From Himantopus leucocephalus (taxonomy: Eukaryota > Chordata > Aves > Charadriiformes > Recurvirostridae), in NCBI GenBank assembly GCA_003993805.1, contig RSEF01000003.1, positions 45,145,521-45,209,520 on the forward strand: a stretch of DNA of 64,000 bases, in the 5' to 3' direction. The notes under the pieces were generated by a model. It searched no databases. It was given only the letters and a program-made list of their open reading frames with translations, and had not been told where the DNA came from. Position 1 is the first letter of the stretch. The number at the start of each line of letters is the position of its first letter. This document shows, one piece after another, positions 12,347 through 23,300 of the stretch. Both the position numbers and the translations under genes were made by a program.

Positions 12347-13185
12347 CTGAAAAACAGATTGAGAAAGAAGGAATGGATTCTTCTCTTTCTTCACTCCTCC
12401 CCTCTGCCCCTCAGTGGGTATATATGTTTGTCTAAGTGCACTGTGCATTAGACAAGGGCACTGTATATAAAATCGTGTTTAGCTACTGCAAACGTATGTA
12501 TCCTGCCTTTAACATGCCTTCTGGAAGCATCGGTCAGAGGCTGGTGCCGGCTCAGGGCACAGGCACCGTGACCACCAGGACTGCGGCCAAAGCTGCTATA
12601 GCGCTGCTGGCTTGGTGGCCTTTCCTGGGCACCGTGTTCCTGCTTGCTTGGTTGCCCGCTTCTTCACGGGCTGCCACGTGGCTCCTGGTTGGCCCGTAGG
12701 CCTGTGTGGAGGCTCTGCTTGGATTTCTTCTCCATCCCCCGAGCAGCTGCGATGGCACAGTTGGGAGCACATCCGTCAGGGCCAGACCTGGCCACAGGAG
12801 CGCTCTCAGGCAGCCGGGTGGGCTCGGGAGAGGGAAGGCAGCACGAGCTGGGGCTGAGGGCTCACCCCTGGCCACCTTATGAACCAAAGCAGCAGGGAAG
12901 GTAGTAAGCATAACACCGCAGTGTTGACTGAGCCAAGGAGGTTAAAAAGGACATACCTGAACGCTTGCTAGGCCTTAATATAAATTTCTTACCCAGTTCA
13001 CAAGTTTGGGAAGCCTTGCTCTCCCCTCCCGCTGCTTCTGTGCAGCTTTGCATTTCAACATGTTCTCTGCTCACTGCCACAGAGATCAGTCCTGCTGCCC
13101 AGTTAGGCAGATAATCCTGTTGGCATTAAAGAAACTACTGCCATCAGCGAGAAGGGCAAAGATCGGAAATCCCGAAATTGCCGTT

Positions 13186-13285
13186 NNNNNNNNNNNNNNN
13201 NNNNNNNNNNNNNNNNNNNNNNNNNNNNNNNNNNNNNNNNNNNNNNNNNNNNNNNNNNNNNNNNNNNNNNNNNNNNNNNNNNNNN
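13186..13285. other. Assembly gap (100 N)
   Basis: Exactly 100 N, a size commonly used for a gap of unknown length. It lies where the angiotensin-encoding exon of AGT is expected, and its right edge is CR1 sequence, a common reason for assembly failure. Confidence 0.98.
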
Positions 13286-13420
13286 CCCAAAACAGAACAC
13301 AGTATTCGAGGTGGGGCCTCACCAGTGCACATTCTGCTCCGAGCCCTCCCCACCAGCTACCGCCACCCCACACCTGGGGTCAGCCCTCCTGCACACCCTC
13401 AGCCTGTGCCCCATGGCCGG
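13286..13420 (-). mobile_element. CR1 LINE fragment, interior coding part
   Basis: On the minus strand the sequence translates to LVRPHLEYCVLFW, a conserved CR1 ORF2 motif C-terminal to the reverse transcriptase core. Plus-strand text (GAGGTGGGGCCTCACCAGTG) is also typical of CR1. The left end is cut by the N gap; the other boundary is unclear. Confidence 0.75.
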
Positions 13421-14120
13421 ATCCCCCCTGGCAGAGCAGACCTGGCCATGGCCACCTCTGCACCCTGGTGTCCCTCCTACGTGTCATCTGATGGGAGCAA
13501 GACCTGCCCGCCAAGATGGTGATGGCCCTGCCTCCAGCCATGCTGGGCTGCTCTCCCACCTGTCAGAAACAGCATTTACACCCCACCGTGTAGCTCTGGT
13601 TTCTCCCTGGGGGCCTTGCCGCTGATGCAGGATGGAGGGCTCTGGCTGGCTGCTACGCACCTTGAAGTCATCCCCAGCCCAGCGGCAACCTCCAGCCCAG
13701 CCCGTGCCCTCCGGGGAGTGACGCCAGGCCCTGCGCACGCCCTTCACGCCTGGCGGGCATGGTGGCTCTGCCCTGGGGGAGGACGGGGCACCACCTGGCC
13801 GCTCCCAGTCCTGGCGTGGCCGGGGCTGGCCGCTTTCCTTCCCTGTTTGCTTTCAGGGCGTTCGTCTCTGCTACTGTTCGGAGCTGCTGGGAGGTCGGTC
13901 TCACCCCGCAGTTCAAGGAGGCGCGACAGAGGAGGGCTGGAGGACACCACCGGCTTCACCACAGCACGCTCCTTTCCTCCCCCTTTTCCTTTGCAACGCA
14001 CTAGAGGTTATTTTTGCTCCCTCTTCTTCTTCCTCCTGCTCCCTGCCCCCTGCTTCTGCCTCCCACCGCCTGCTAAGCCTTGGCTCCCTGGGATTTCTCT
14101 CAGGCAGGTGGGAGGGAGCC

Positions 14121-14333
14121 ATGCCCTACCTGCACCAGGACTTGAAGCCGAGGCCGCCCGCGCTGCCCGGGGCCGCGCGTGCCACCATCAGCTCGGGGAA
14201 GACCTACGAGGAGCTGAAGGAGGACTGCCTGCGCAGGGGGGTCCTCTTCGAGGACCCCGACTTCCCCGCCTGCAACTCCTCTCTCTTCTTCAGTGAAAAG
14301 CCACCTATTCCCTTCATCTGGAAGAGGCCCAGG
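14121..14333 (+). CDS. CAPN9: CAPN9 exon 1 (start codon, residues 1-71)
   Basis: Starts [11 protein letters not shown], includes [20 protein letters not shown] and ends [13 protein letters not shown] before donor GTGAGT, phase 0. GC-rich, unlike the later exons. An ORF running through from 13616 in another frame is a shadow. Confidence 0.93.
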
Positions 14334-17300
14334 GTGAGTATGCCTTTCTCTCCCTTCATCCTGTCAAAAGCCAGATGTCGTTGTACTTTGGGATTGCACC
14401 AAACACGTGGCATGTCCAGGGAGATGTGGAGGCGAAGCCTGGGGGGAAACACTTCCCACCTCAGGGACAGCGGTGCGGGGTCACAATGTCACCCACAAAG
14501 AGCTCAAGCTGTGGGACGAGAGGGTTTGGAGGGCTTCACCCCGTTTTTTAGATGTAGCTCATTTTATAGCCACACTTTATGCGTGTATATTTGTGTACAT
14601 GCATAAACAACTTGTAATCAGCCTTCTCTCAGATTATTGCCGAACAAAAGCAATGTTAAGATCAAAATAAGGACATGTAAGGAATTGAGGGTAAAATACA
14701 TTATGGTGATGTTCTAACTATGTAAAAATCAAGTGGTGTTAATGTAAGAAATTCATAATTAAGGTTAAATTTAAAAAATTCAGACCTTTTAACTTTTAGA
14801 GTATGAGACTTTTATACTTGCTCACTTGCATCATGAAACACTGAGAGATTACAAATACTTGCCATGGTTACTGAGCCATTCAGCAGTAGCCAAGGGCTTG
14901 ATGAGTATCTCTTAATGCATCTTGCATAACAATCATTAATAACACAACGAGAGCCTGAAGCTTCACTAGTCACATGCTCTCAGATCACAAACCAAACATC
15001 ACTCGAGGTTTCTTCTCCCCACTTAACTGTAACTAATAGCCACAGAAAATTTGTGGCTACATTTCATTTCTTTGCTAATGACTGACGTTTATTCTCTTTT
15101 TCTTAATAGTCTGAAAGCTTCTCCCTTAGTAGAAAACTTTCCTTTGGTGACACTGATACCAAGGGAGAAAAAGAACAAAATAAGCTTAAAGAAGGGTTTA
15201 AATTTTGGCTTAGCTTAATCCACAGTGATAGGCATTCAAATGCCTCAGTATCTGATAGTTAACACATAGTGCTATTACTCCTGGATAAATTTCAGCTATG
15301 AAAAAATTGGAATTTCCTACACATGGTAAGTGCAGCCCCTGCAGACACTGCTACCTGGTTTGTCTACCTGTGCCCCAAAAGCCAGGTGGGCTGTGGAGCT
15401 GCCCCCCAGCACAGGACAGGGCTGTGGGGCTGAGGTGCTTTTGGTGCGGTGACTCTGGAGTGCTGTGGGGCATCAAAAATGCAAATGCCTGTGACACTAA
15501 ATCAGAAAGAATGGTTTTCCTTTGGCCAGCCATTAGGTGCTAGTTTGGGCTTTTTTTTTTTTTTCATTTGGGGCTTCAAGAGAGTTAAACTTTGCTATAA
15601 AATGTGACCAGGAGCAGCCGAGAGCTTGTGTGTCCTTGTGTGTAGTACCCACTGTCTGTTGTAGTTGTCACTCTCTTCTTCAGGATCTTTGTACACTGAA
15701 CTGGAAACTTCCAGGATGAGTAAATTACCTGAAACAAGATCTGCCTTTATGCTCCAATTCCCATCAAGCAAAAAGGTGAACTTTTGCGAGCTGCACAGAG
15801 AGAAATAAAGCTCAGGGGAGGCTGAGAGGATGTGTAAGGACAGGGGTTTAGTTATGCTCTTCTCTGGCTCCTCATCATTTAAGCTAAGTTTCATCTCTAT
15901 TATCCCTCAGGAACAGCAGCAAAATAGAGGCACTGTAACACCATTTGAAGTTAACACGTTTTATTTTGCAAGTGGGGCATAAGCCTGGAGCATGTGCCAG
16001 GTTAGTTGCCACGACTCAGCTAGCGAAGCTGTGGCGCTGGAGCGAGTAAGCACAAGAGCACAGCCTCTCTGTAGGTTATCTGTGTTCAAACTGCTTTGCA
16101 TGGTGACTGGTTTTTACTGCCTCCCCTATCAGTATCTTACAGTAGCTTGGATGAAGTGTAGTACAATACATGCAGCTGATTGCAGGTCTGATAATGTTAG
16201 TCTTCAGATTTACACCCTGTTAGAGTTTAATCTTTAATAATGAGAGTAGAGAAGGCTTTTTCATTATTTTGGCATGCACGTATACACATTTGTACACAGT
16301 GTGAACAAGACCCTCAGCTAGCTCTAATCTGTAAATCTCCCACTGCAATCACCGAGCTACATGGATCTGCACCACCTGAATATCTCACTTTCTACATAAA
16401 TCTTAAGTGCTCTAAGATTCAGAAAGATATTTTGTGATTTTGTGTAGCAATCCCTTTTCATGACAAATTAAACCTTTGAAACCATAGCTTATCAAAATTT
16501 TAGAATAATCTGAAGATGACCCTTTTCTAATTGTATTTCCCCTTTTTCCTTGCCTTGCCTTGCCTTGCCTTCCTTTCCTCTCCCCTCCCTTCCCTTTTTC
16601 CTTCTTAATTTATATCTACATTCAAATGCTGGGATAAATTCAACAGCTCAGTGTCTAGGAAAGTTAGACATATAGATTGAAGAATGAAAAGAAAAGGAAA
16701 AAAAGGAAAGACAAATGTGTTTTACCAATACCAAATGAGTCTGTGGTCTACAGGAGGAAGTAAGAAGGAAGTTCTCCTAATATGAATGGCCACTGGCAAC
16801 CGGTAGGACAAGTACTGTGTGCTGGAACCAGGCACAGAAATGTAATCACAGAAACACATACACAGCCTCACCCTCAGCGTTTCTTAGGTGTCCATGTACC
16901 CTCTCTACCAATGTGAGACAGAGGCGCAGGGGATGCAATTCATTTTCCTTTGGGTCGAAAGAAACACAGATTTGATGTAGCATCAGGAGAGTCATGAGTC
17001 ACCTTGTTTCATTTCTCTGAAGATTGCATGTCCCTACTTTTAGGCAATATCCTTGTGCAGGAGAATCCTTAGATTACTGCATGCTGTGTGTGAATGCAAG
17101 ATCCACCCCTGGGTTTTGTTCGTTAACATGCTGAAAGCCCTGATACACATTATTTTACCATCCAGTCTGAAAATCCCTTTAAAATTAATATTGTTTTTGC
17201 AACATCCACTCAAAAACTGAAGAGTGTGGTTTTCTTTTGAGTAGCAGAGAATGTGGCACAGGTCCAGTCAAAATCCTTTCAATTCCTTTTGATTGATTTT

Positions 17301-20300
17301 TTCTAATTATTATTTTTGTTTGCTTTAGACATAGGAGATAGATACTGAAAATATTTTTCCATATGTTGGTTGTAGAGCTGTGTAATAAGCAATGAGCCAT
17401 GAATCTGATGTTCAGGCCCATGTCAGTGGAAAGCTTTTTTATCTCATCCCTCAATAACACACAGAGTTTCTTGGTAATAGCTAAATACAGTTCTTGCCAT
17501 GAGAATTGTGTTTCCCAGGAGCAATAGTGCTAAAACAAGGCATGTTTTTAAATTCAGCTACCTTATCAGCTGTTGTTATATTTAGTTCTAGAGGCAATGA
17601 TCAGCATTTTTTATTATTCATGTCCAATACCCACAAGACCGATTATATTTAACAAGCAGGTGGGCCAGGTAAGGAGGAGCTGCTGTTTGATTTCCCTTTG
17701 CTCCACACACTGGGGACATGATGTGCTGGAGAGCACCTGTGGCTGAGGCACAGCCTGGCTGTCACCTCCTCCTGCAAACAAAAAATATGTAAACCAGCTT
17801 CCTCCTGAATATCACCTCTGCAGGGTGAGCTTCACAGGAGCAGTGCTGGTTCACTGGGGACCATGTCCTGGCTCCACCGGTGACCAGCACTAGATGCTTC
17901 AGCAAAAAGTGCAGAAATCTGAACAAAACTACTGATACCCTGCCCTGACGGCCTCACAAAATGCAGCGCTATGAACCAGAAGGAACTCAGTTTCCTTCTA
18001 GGCAAATGCAAGGCTTAAATGACTGAATGTGTTCTTTTATTCTGCCCCCCCCCNTTTTTTTTCCCCCCCCCCCCCCCCCCCCGCCTTTATTTCTTTTTCT
18101 TTTTGCAAGCTTCTGCCACTTCGGCAGAAGGCTCTGCTTCATGCCATAGGGTCTGCAATAACATACCAGACTGATTAACTACAGATGTATTCCTTTAGTA
18201 ATATATTAGATACCCTTCTCCTCCCTTTTCTATTCAGTTCAATCATTTAAATTCAATTTACAGTTCATTGGAAAAGGGAGAAAAGAGGGAAATTCCTGCA
18301 ACATTTATTGGTTTACCACTGTAATTTTTCTATCCAGCTGTGGTACTAGTAATTGAACTAAAACAATCAAATGAATGCTTGAGAACACCACCATGAGCAC
18401 CAGTCCCTCTGAGCACACAAGGGTGGGTAGTGTTAGCTCCTCCTGAAAACTAACTGGGTAAAACAAACAAGGCTAGAATCTACCTTTGTTGTTTGCTTAT
18501 TTGAGGAGGAAATGGTCTCATGGTTGTCAGACTCTGTGTGTTCCAGGTATTACCTGCAGATAAATGAAGGGCTCAATAGTGCATTTAAAGGGAAATTTCC
18601 AATTTCAGTTTTTCCAGCCATTGCGGAAAAACAAACAAACAAACAAACAAACAAACCTTTAGCCAGGGTTGTATCCTAACATTGAGATTCTGGACCAGGA
18701 TGTGCTATGATATTTTAACAATTGCCTACAGATGAATAAAGAACGCCAACTTTTTTTAGCAGCCAACTAATTATGAAAAATATAATAGGATAGTTGATTC
18801 TTTAGTTGCTCTACATTAGAATTAATTAGCAAAGATTCCCCGCCTAGTTTTTTGTGGTGGCTACCCTGCTGCAGGATAATATAGCTGATGTGGCACACAC
18901 TGTGCTGCACATCTGAGCTCAGAGTGGTGGTGATAGTTTCCTGGCATGTTTTAAGTCATTTCTGTGCCTCTCTCCTATTTTCTCAGGACATTGTCAAAGA
19001 ACCCAAGTTTATCCTTGGAGGAGCCACAAGAACTGACATTTGCCAAGGGGATCTTGGTGAGTGATTCCACCCGGGTGGTCGCATTCATGCCTACACCCTG
19101 TGAGAAGCAGGAATAGCCTCACACATGAGGGGATGTTGTCCCTCCTGAATTGGTGGGAGCAGTGAAGTTGGAGGTACTGCCCACACTCACCTTGTGCGCA
19201 GCCACCTCTTTGGTAGCACTCTCCCATCCACGCCAGGGACCATCTTGTTGCAGTGGGATTCAAAGTCAGGGCAGGATCCCCACGGGAGGGTACTGTGAGC
19301 CCAAGGGAGCCATTTTTCCACCAGCACCTCCAAACTGCAGCACTCTCTCTGCCCTAGCTGGGCAGGGACATGCTTCCTGGGGACACGCAGGCTGTCCTTT
19401 GGATTTCAGGAGGGGTGGCAGCTGGCTGCCATAACATCTCCTCTGGCCCCTACACCACCTTCTTCTCCTCCTGAAGGGAAGAAAATTAGGGTTTTTTCCC
19501 GTTTCTCAATTCACAGGTGACTGCTGGCTATTAGCAGCCATAGCTTCTCTCACACTGAATGAAAAAACACTAGCAAGAGTGGTGCCATTGGATCAAAATT
19601 TTGGGCCGGACTATGCTGGAATATTTCATTTCCAGGTAAGATGAACATCTGGCATAGCGTGAACACATTTCTGAGCTGTTGGTCATTACATGACATGGTC
19701 TATTTTGCAGTGGGGTTGCTGGTTATTGCAGAGGAGATATTGAAAAAACAGGGATTGCTGAGTTTACATTGTTGTTCCTGTTTTGAAGAACAACCTAGAG
19801 GGCTATGTCAGCCTCCCACAGGCACACACATAGCCACTTTGCTCTGTGAAGAGATATATGGCTTTAGAAATCATTTCACGTTTTCCTGGGTACACAAACC
19901 CCATTTAGGATATAAGGCCTTAAAGGAGTTGGAGTGGGATCTGTAATACCTGTGTGCCTTAAAGATGTCTTGGATCGTGTGGTAACCACTTGTATAGCTA
20001 CATGAGTGACGTTACCCAGACAAGGAGCTACAGTACAGCTCTACGCTTTTAGTTTTAGTCTTGTCTTAAGACAGATTACCCTTCCTACAGAGCAGTCTAG
20101 CATGGTATAGTGGGAACGAACAATATACCTATGATTTCTAATCTAGCTATGATTGTCACTAACTTACAATTAGAAGTGCTGGGACAACAGAGCCCTACAC
20201 TCAGGAAATGACATGCTGTCAGCAAACTCATGCCCCATCCTTTCTAAACAGTTTTGGCAGCACAACGAGTGGCTGGATGTCGTGATTGATGACCAATTAC

Positions 20301-23300
20301 CCACCTTCAAAGGCCGGTTGGTTTTCCTGCACTCAGCTGAACACAATGAATTTTGGAGTGCCTTACTAGAGAAAGCCTACGCCAAGTAAGTCACACTGCG
20401 CATACATGATTCGCTATTTGTACATACATTATTCACCATTTGTACATACATTATTCACAACTCAAGTGAACAGCTTCTATCCGGTATTTTTTGTTGGCAG
20501 TGGTGGGGGTTTTTTGCATTTGCTGTTGCCCTGATCTAAAGATGTTATGTCTATCTCTTACAAGCTGGTCCAGCTTCCAGCTGGAACTAGACAGAACCCT
20601 AGCTGATATCAATATAGTTGGATGAAACCATAAATCACAGAATGATAGGCGTTGGAAGGGACCTCTGGAGATCATGTAGTCCAACCTCCCTGCCAGAGCA
20701 GGTTCACCTAAAGCAGGTTGCAAAGGATGGCATCCAGGCAGGTTTTGAATGCCTCCAGAGTCGGAGACTCGACCACCTCTCTCGACAGCCTGTTCCAGTG
20801 CTCTGCCACCCTCAAACTAAAGTTTCTCCTCATGTTAAGATGGAACTTCCTATGTTCAAGTTTGTGCCTGTTACCTCTTGTTCTATTACTGGGCACCGCT
20901 GCCCACTGCCATTTGTGTCTCTGCTGAGACCTCCATTGATGGTTCTGGCTAAGTCTGTATTTTTAAATGATTAGGCAGGTGGCAGGCCACTGACTTGCAG
21001 GGATATTAAGTCCTTGACGACCTGACAACTGGCACTAAAGAAAGAAAAGCCCCAGGCTTTAAGGATATGGAAAAACTAATGACTTAAAAATGCAATTAAG
21101 AAGGAAAGCAGAATGATCCCAATACTCCTCCTATATATCCTGGGTACATTCTGGGGTAATTCTTTTGGTTTCGGTGCCATTGATGCAATTTTATGTGCAT
21201 GTGAGAAAGCTCTCAAACATGGGTATCTGCCTGCAAAGTTTTGAAAGCATGTCTCACAGTCAGCATGTGTTTTCCAGGCTGAACGGCAGCTACGAGGCTC
21301 TGAAAGGAGGCAGTACAATAGAAGCCATGGAGGATTTCACTGGGGGTGTAGCAGAAATGTATGAGGTTAAAAAGGCTCCTGATAATTTCTACGAAATCCT
21401 AGAGAAAGCTCTGAGAAGATGCTCAATGGTGGGCTGCTCTATTGACGTAAGTAAGAAATGGGGTCTGAATTTCTCAGTTTAGATTTGTGGTTAAAAACCC
21501 CTACTTTTTTAAGATGATTGAATTAATGACAAGTAGACAGATATGCACTTAACTCTGCAAATAATAGCTGTGAGCTGATAGATCTGTAATATTATCATAG
21601 TCCTTAGTACAGTTGTTTAAAAGAAAAGATTCATCACTTTTCAACAGGTGATGGCCACTGTATTTAAGGCAATAATGACACAAGAATGAGCGGTCAGTGA
21701 GCGTGAACTTTATTTGCTGACTTATTTTGTCACTTAACATTAAAATTGGCCATATCTTTTTGAGGACTTACTGGTTCTAGAGACTACAAAATTGGGTTTT
21801 TTCAGCTCTGAATTCTGTAACGCCACCTGTGGGGACCTGGGGGACTCAAGACAATTTTCAGGATCAGTGCGTTTGTTTGTGAACAGGGGCTGGGGTTTAG
21901 GGTATGTCAGGTTTATTTCTCCAGACACTGAAACCTCCAGCTTTCCCAGAGAAAATTTTGCCGGTGGGTGGCACCTGCGTAGGTTACTTACACTGCTCTG
22001 CCAGTGTGTCTGACCCAGGGTAAAAGGAGTTGCCCATGTGTCCTTGACTTTCTGGTGAAAAATGCCTGAGCTGCTCAACAGCAAGAGTGAAAGCCCCGTT
22101 CTGTTCCTTGCTCCCTGTGCTCAGCAGGAAAGGTGGTTCAGGAACAAATGCGTGCCAGGTTTCTCCACCAGAATGAGCAGCTGGAGAAAAAGGTTTCAGA
22201 GCAAATGAAAAGTCCCACCAAGCACAAAGTGTTTCATTTCCCTTTCAGGCAGTTGTAACAAAGGCAAGAGAAGTGCCCAGGCTGGGGTAGAAGGAGGGAG
22301 GCTTTCATTTGTCCTCTGCCCAAGAGCTTCATCGTTCAACATTTGGCTGGGCTGAGGAACACCTGTTGTCTCAAACCCATTGCCTGACTGACTGAAAGCA
22401 GGGCTTTCCCACAAGCTCTCTCTTTCACTCAAGACTGTGCCCTCAGCTTTGGGGTTCAGTTTTTTCTGATTTGAGTTTCCCTTTCTCTCTGATGAATAGA
22501 GTGAGTCTTTGCTGCTTGCAAAGACTAATTAAGTATTTATCGAACTAGAGAGAGAGTGTGATACTCAGCTGGCTGATGGGACCCTTCACTGCCATCACTG
22601 CTCCATCAATGTCTTTTTGCAAGAAATGAGACCATATTAACACCTGATCTCCGCCTGAGAGCACCTTTTCCCATCCCTTAAACTGACACAAACTACATTT
22701 GAATGGGAGTTTAGATTGAGATCCTGGAAATGTAAATTATGTTCATACAGAATCACAGAGGCAGAGAAGGTATTTCAGCCTGGAATCACCTTATTTTCCC
22801 TCTGAGTGAACAATGCTAAAAAAAAATAAAAATCCTTTCCTTTCCTCAAAGGGCACCATTGCACCATCACTGTTGCATCAAGCAGAAAGACAAGTTGCCT
22901 GTTCATAGTACTACTTAGCCACTGACCTCCCACCTGATGCTTGGAAGGGACCAGGTGGCACCACTTGCGATCTCACTCCGAAGAGAGACATTCACATTTT
23001 TTTCCCATATTTCAGACCAGCAGTGCTGCCGAGTCAGAAGCCAAAACTCCCTTTGGCCTTATAAAGGGCCATGCTTACTCCGTGACTGGCATTGATCAGG
23101 TATGTTCAGCAGCGTGGGGCAAAGAGAGACCTCAGGAAACGATAAGGAATGATCAGGTGATATGGGAGTTATCCTGGGAAAGTTATCCAAATTCCCATCC
23201 ATCTTTCGCCCCCATATCTCCTGTAGCAGTCCATACCTTTTGCCCAGCTGTTACGGCAGCTTGCCCAGCCTTTGCACGCTGGACACCTGCTTCCTACCTA

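Larger units (their letters stand above)
12347..14120. promoter_or_regulatory. GC-rich AGT/CAPN9 head-to-head interval, gapped
   Basis: The interval separates two divergently transcribed genes, so promoters for both must lie here or just beyond. It becomes strongly GC- and CpG-rich from about 13290 to 14330. Contents: unassigned sequence 12347-13185, a 100-N gap, a CR1 fragment, and the CAPN9 5' flank. No TATA box or initiator can be called confidently. No AGT N-terminal exon was found on the minus strand. Confidence 0.45.
14334..18986 (+). other. CAPN9: CAPN9 intron 1 (4.65 kb)
   Basis: No exon recognised. Contains a CCTTG-type pyrimidine microsatellite (16548-16604), poly-C/poly-T tracts (18045-18082) and an AAAC repeat (18627-18656). 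Longest CAPN9 intron and the likeliest place for intronic regulatory elements, though none can be named. Confidence 0.7.

Noticed and set aside
12552..12911. 119-codon minus-strand ORF as the missing AGT N-terminal exon
   Set aside because: No angiotensin-like N-terminus, no serpin helices, no donor in the phase needed by the 12082-12346 exon, and Ala/Pro/Arg-rich composition typical of GC-rich noise.
12877..13185. Minus-strand ORFs beside the gap as AGT coding sequence
   Set aside because: The reads TAISGFPIFALLADGSS and MAVSREHVEMQSCTE do not resemble the serpin domain, and no donor joins them in phase to the next exon.
13616..14296. 226-codon plus-strand ORF
   Set aside because: It runs through the GC-rich CAPN9 5' flank and overlaps exon 1 in the wrong frame. 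Long ORFs are expected by chance in such GC-rich sequence.
22749..22800. CR1-like 3' end (AGAATCACAGAGGCAGAGAAGG)
   Set aside because: Only a short stretch resembles the CR1 tail, and the following sequence does not continue as CR1.
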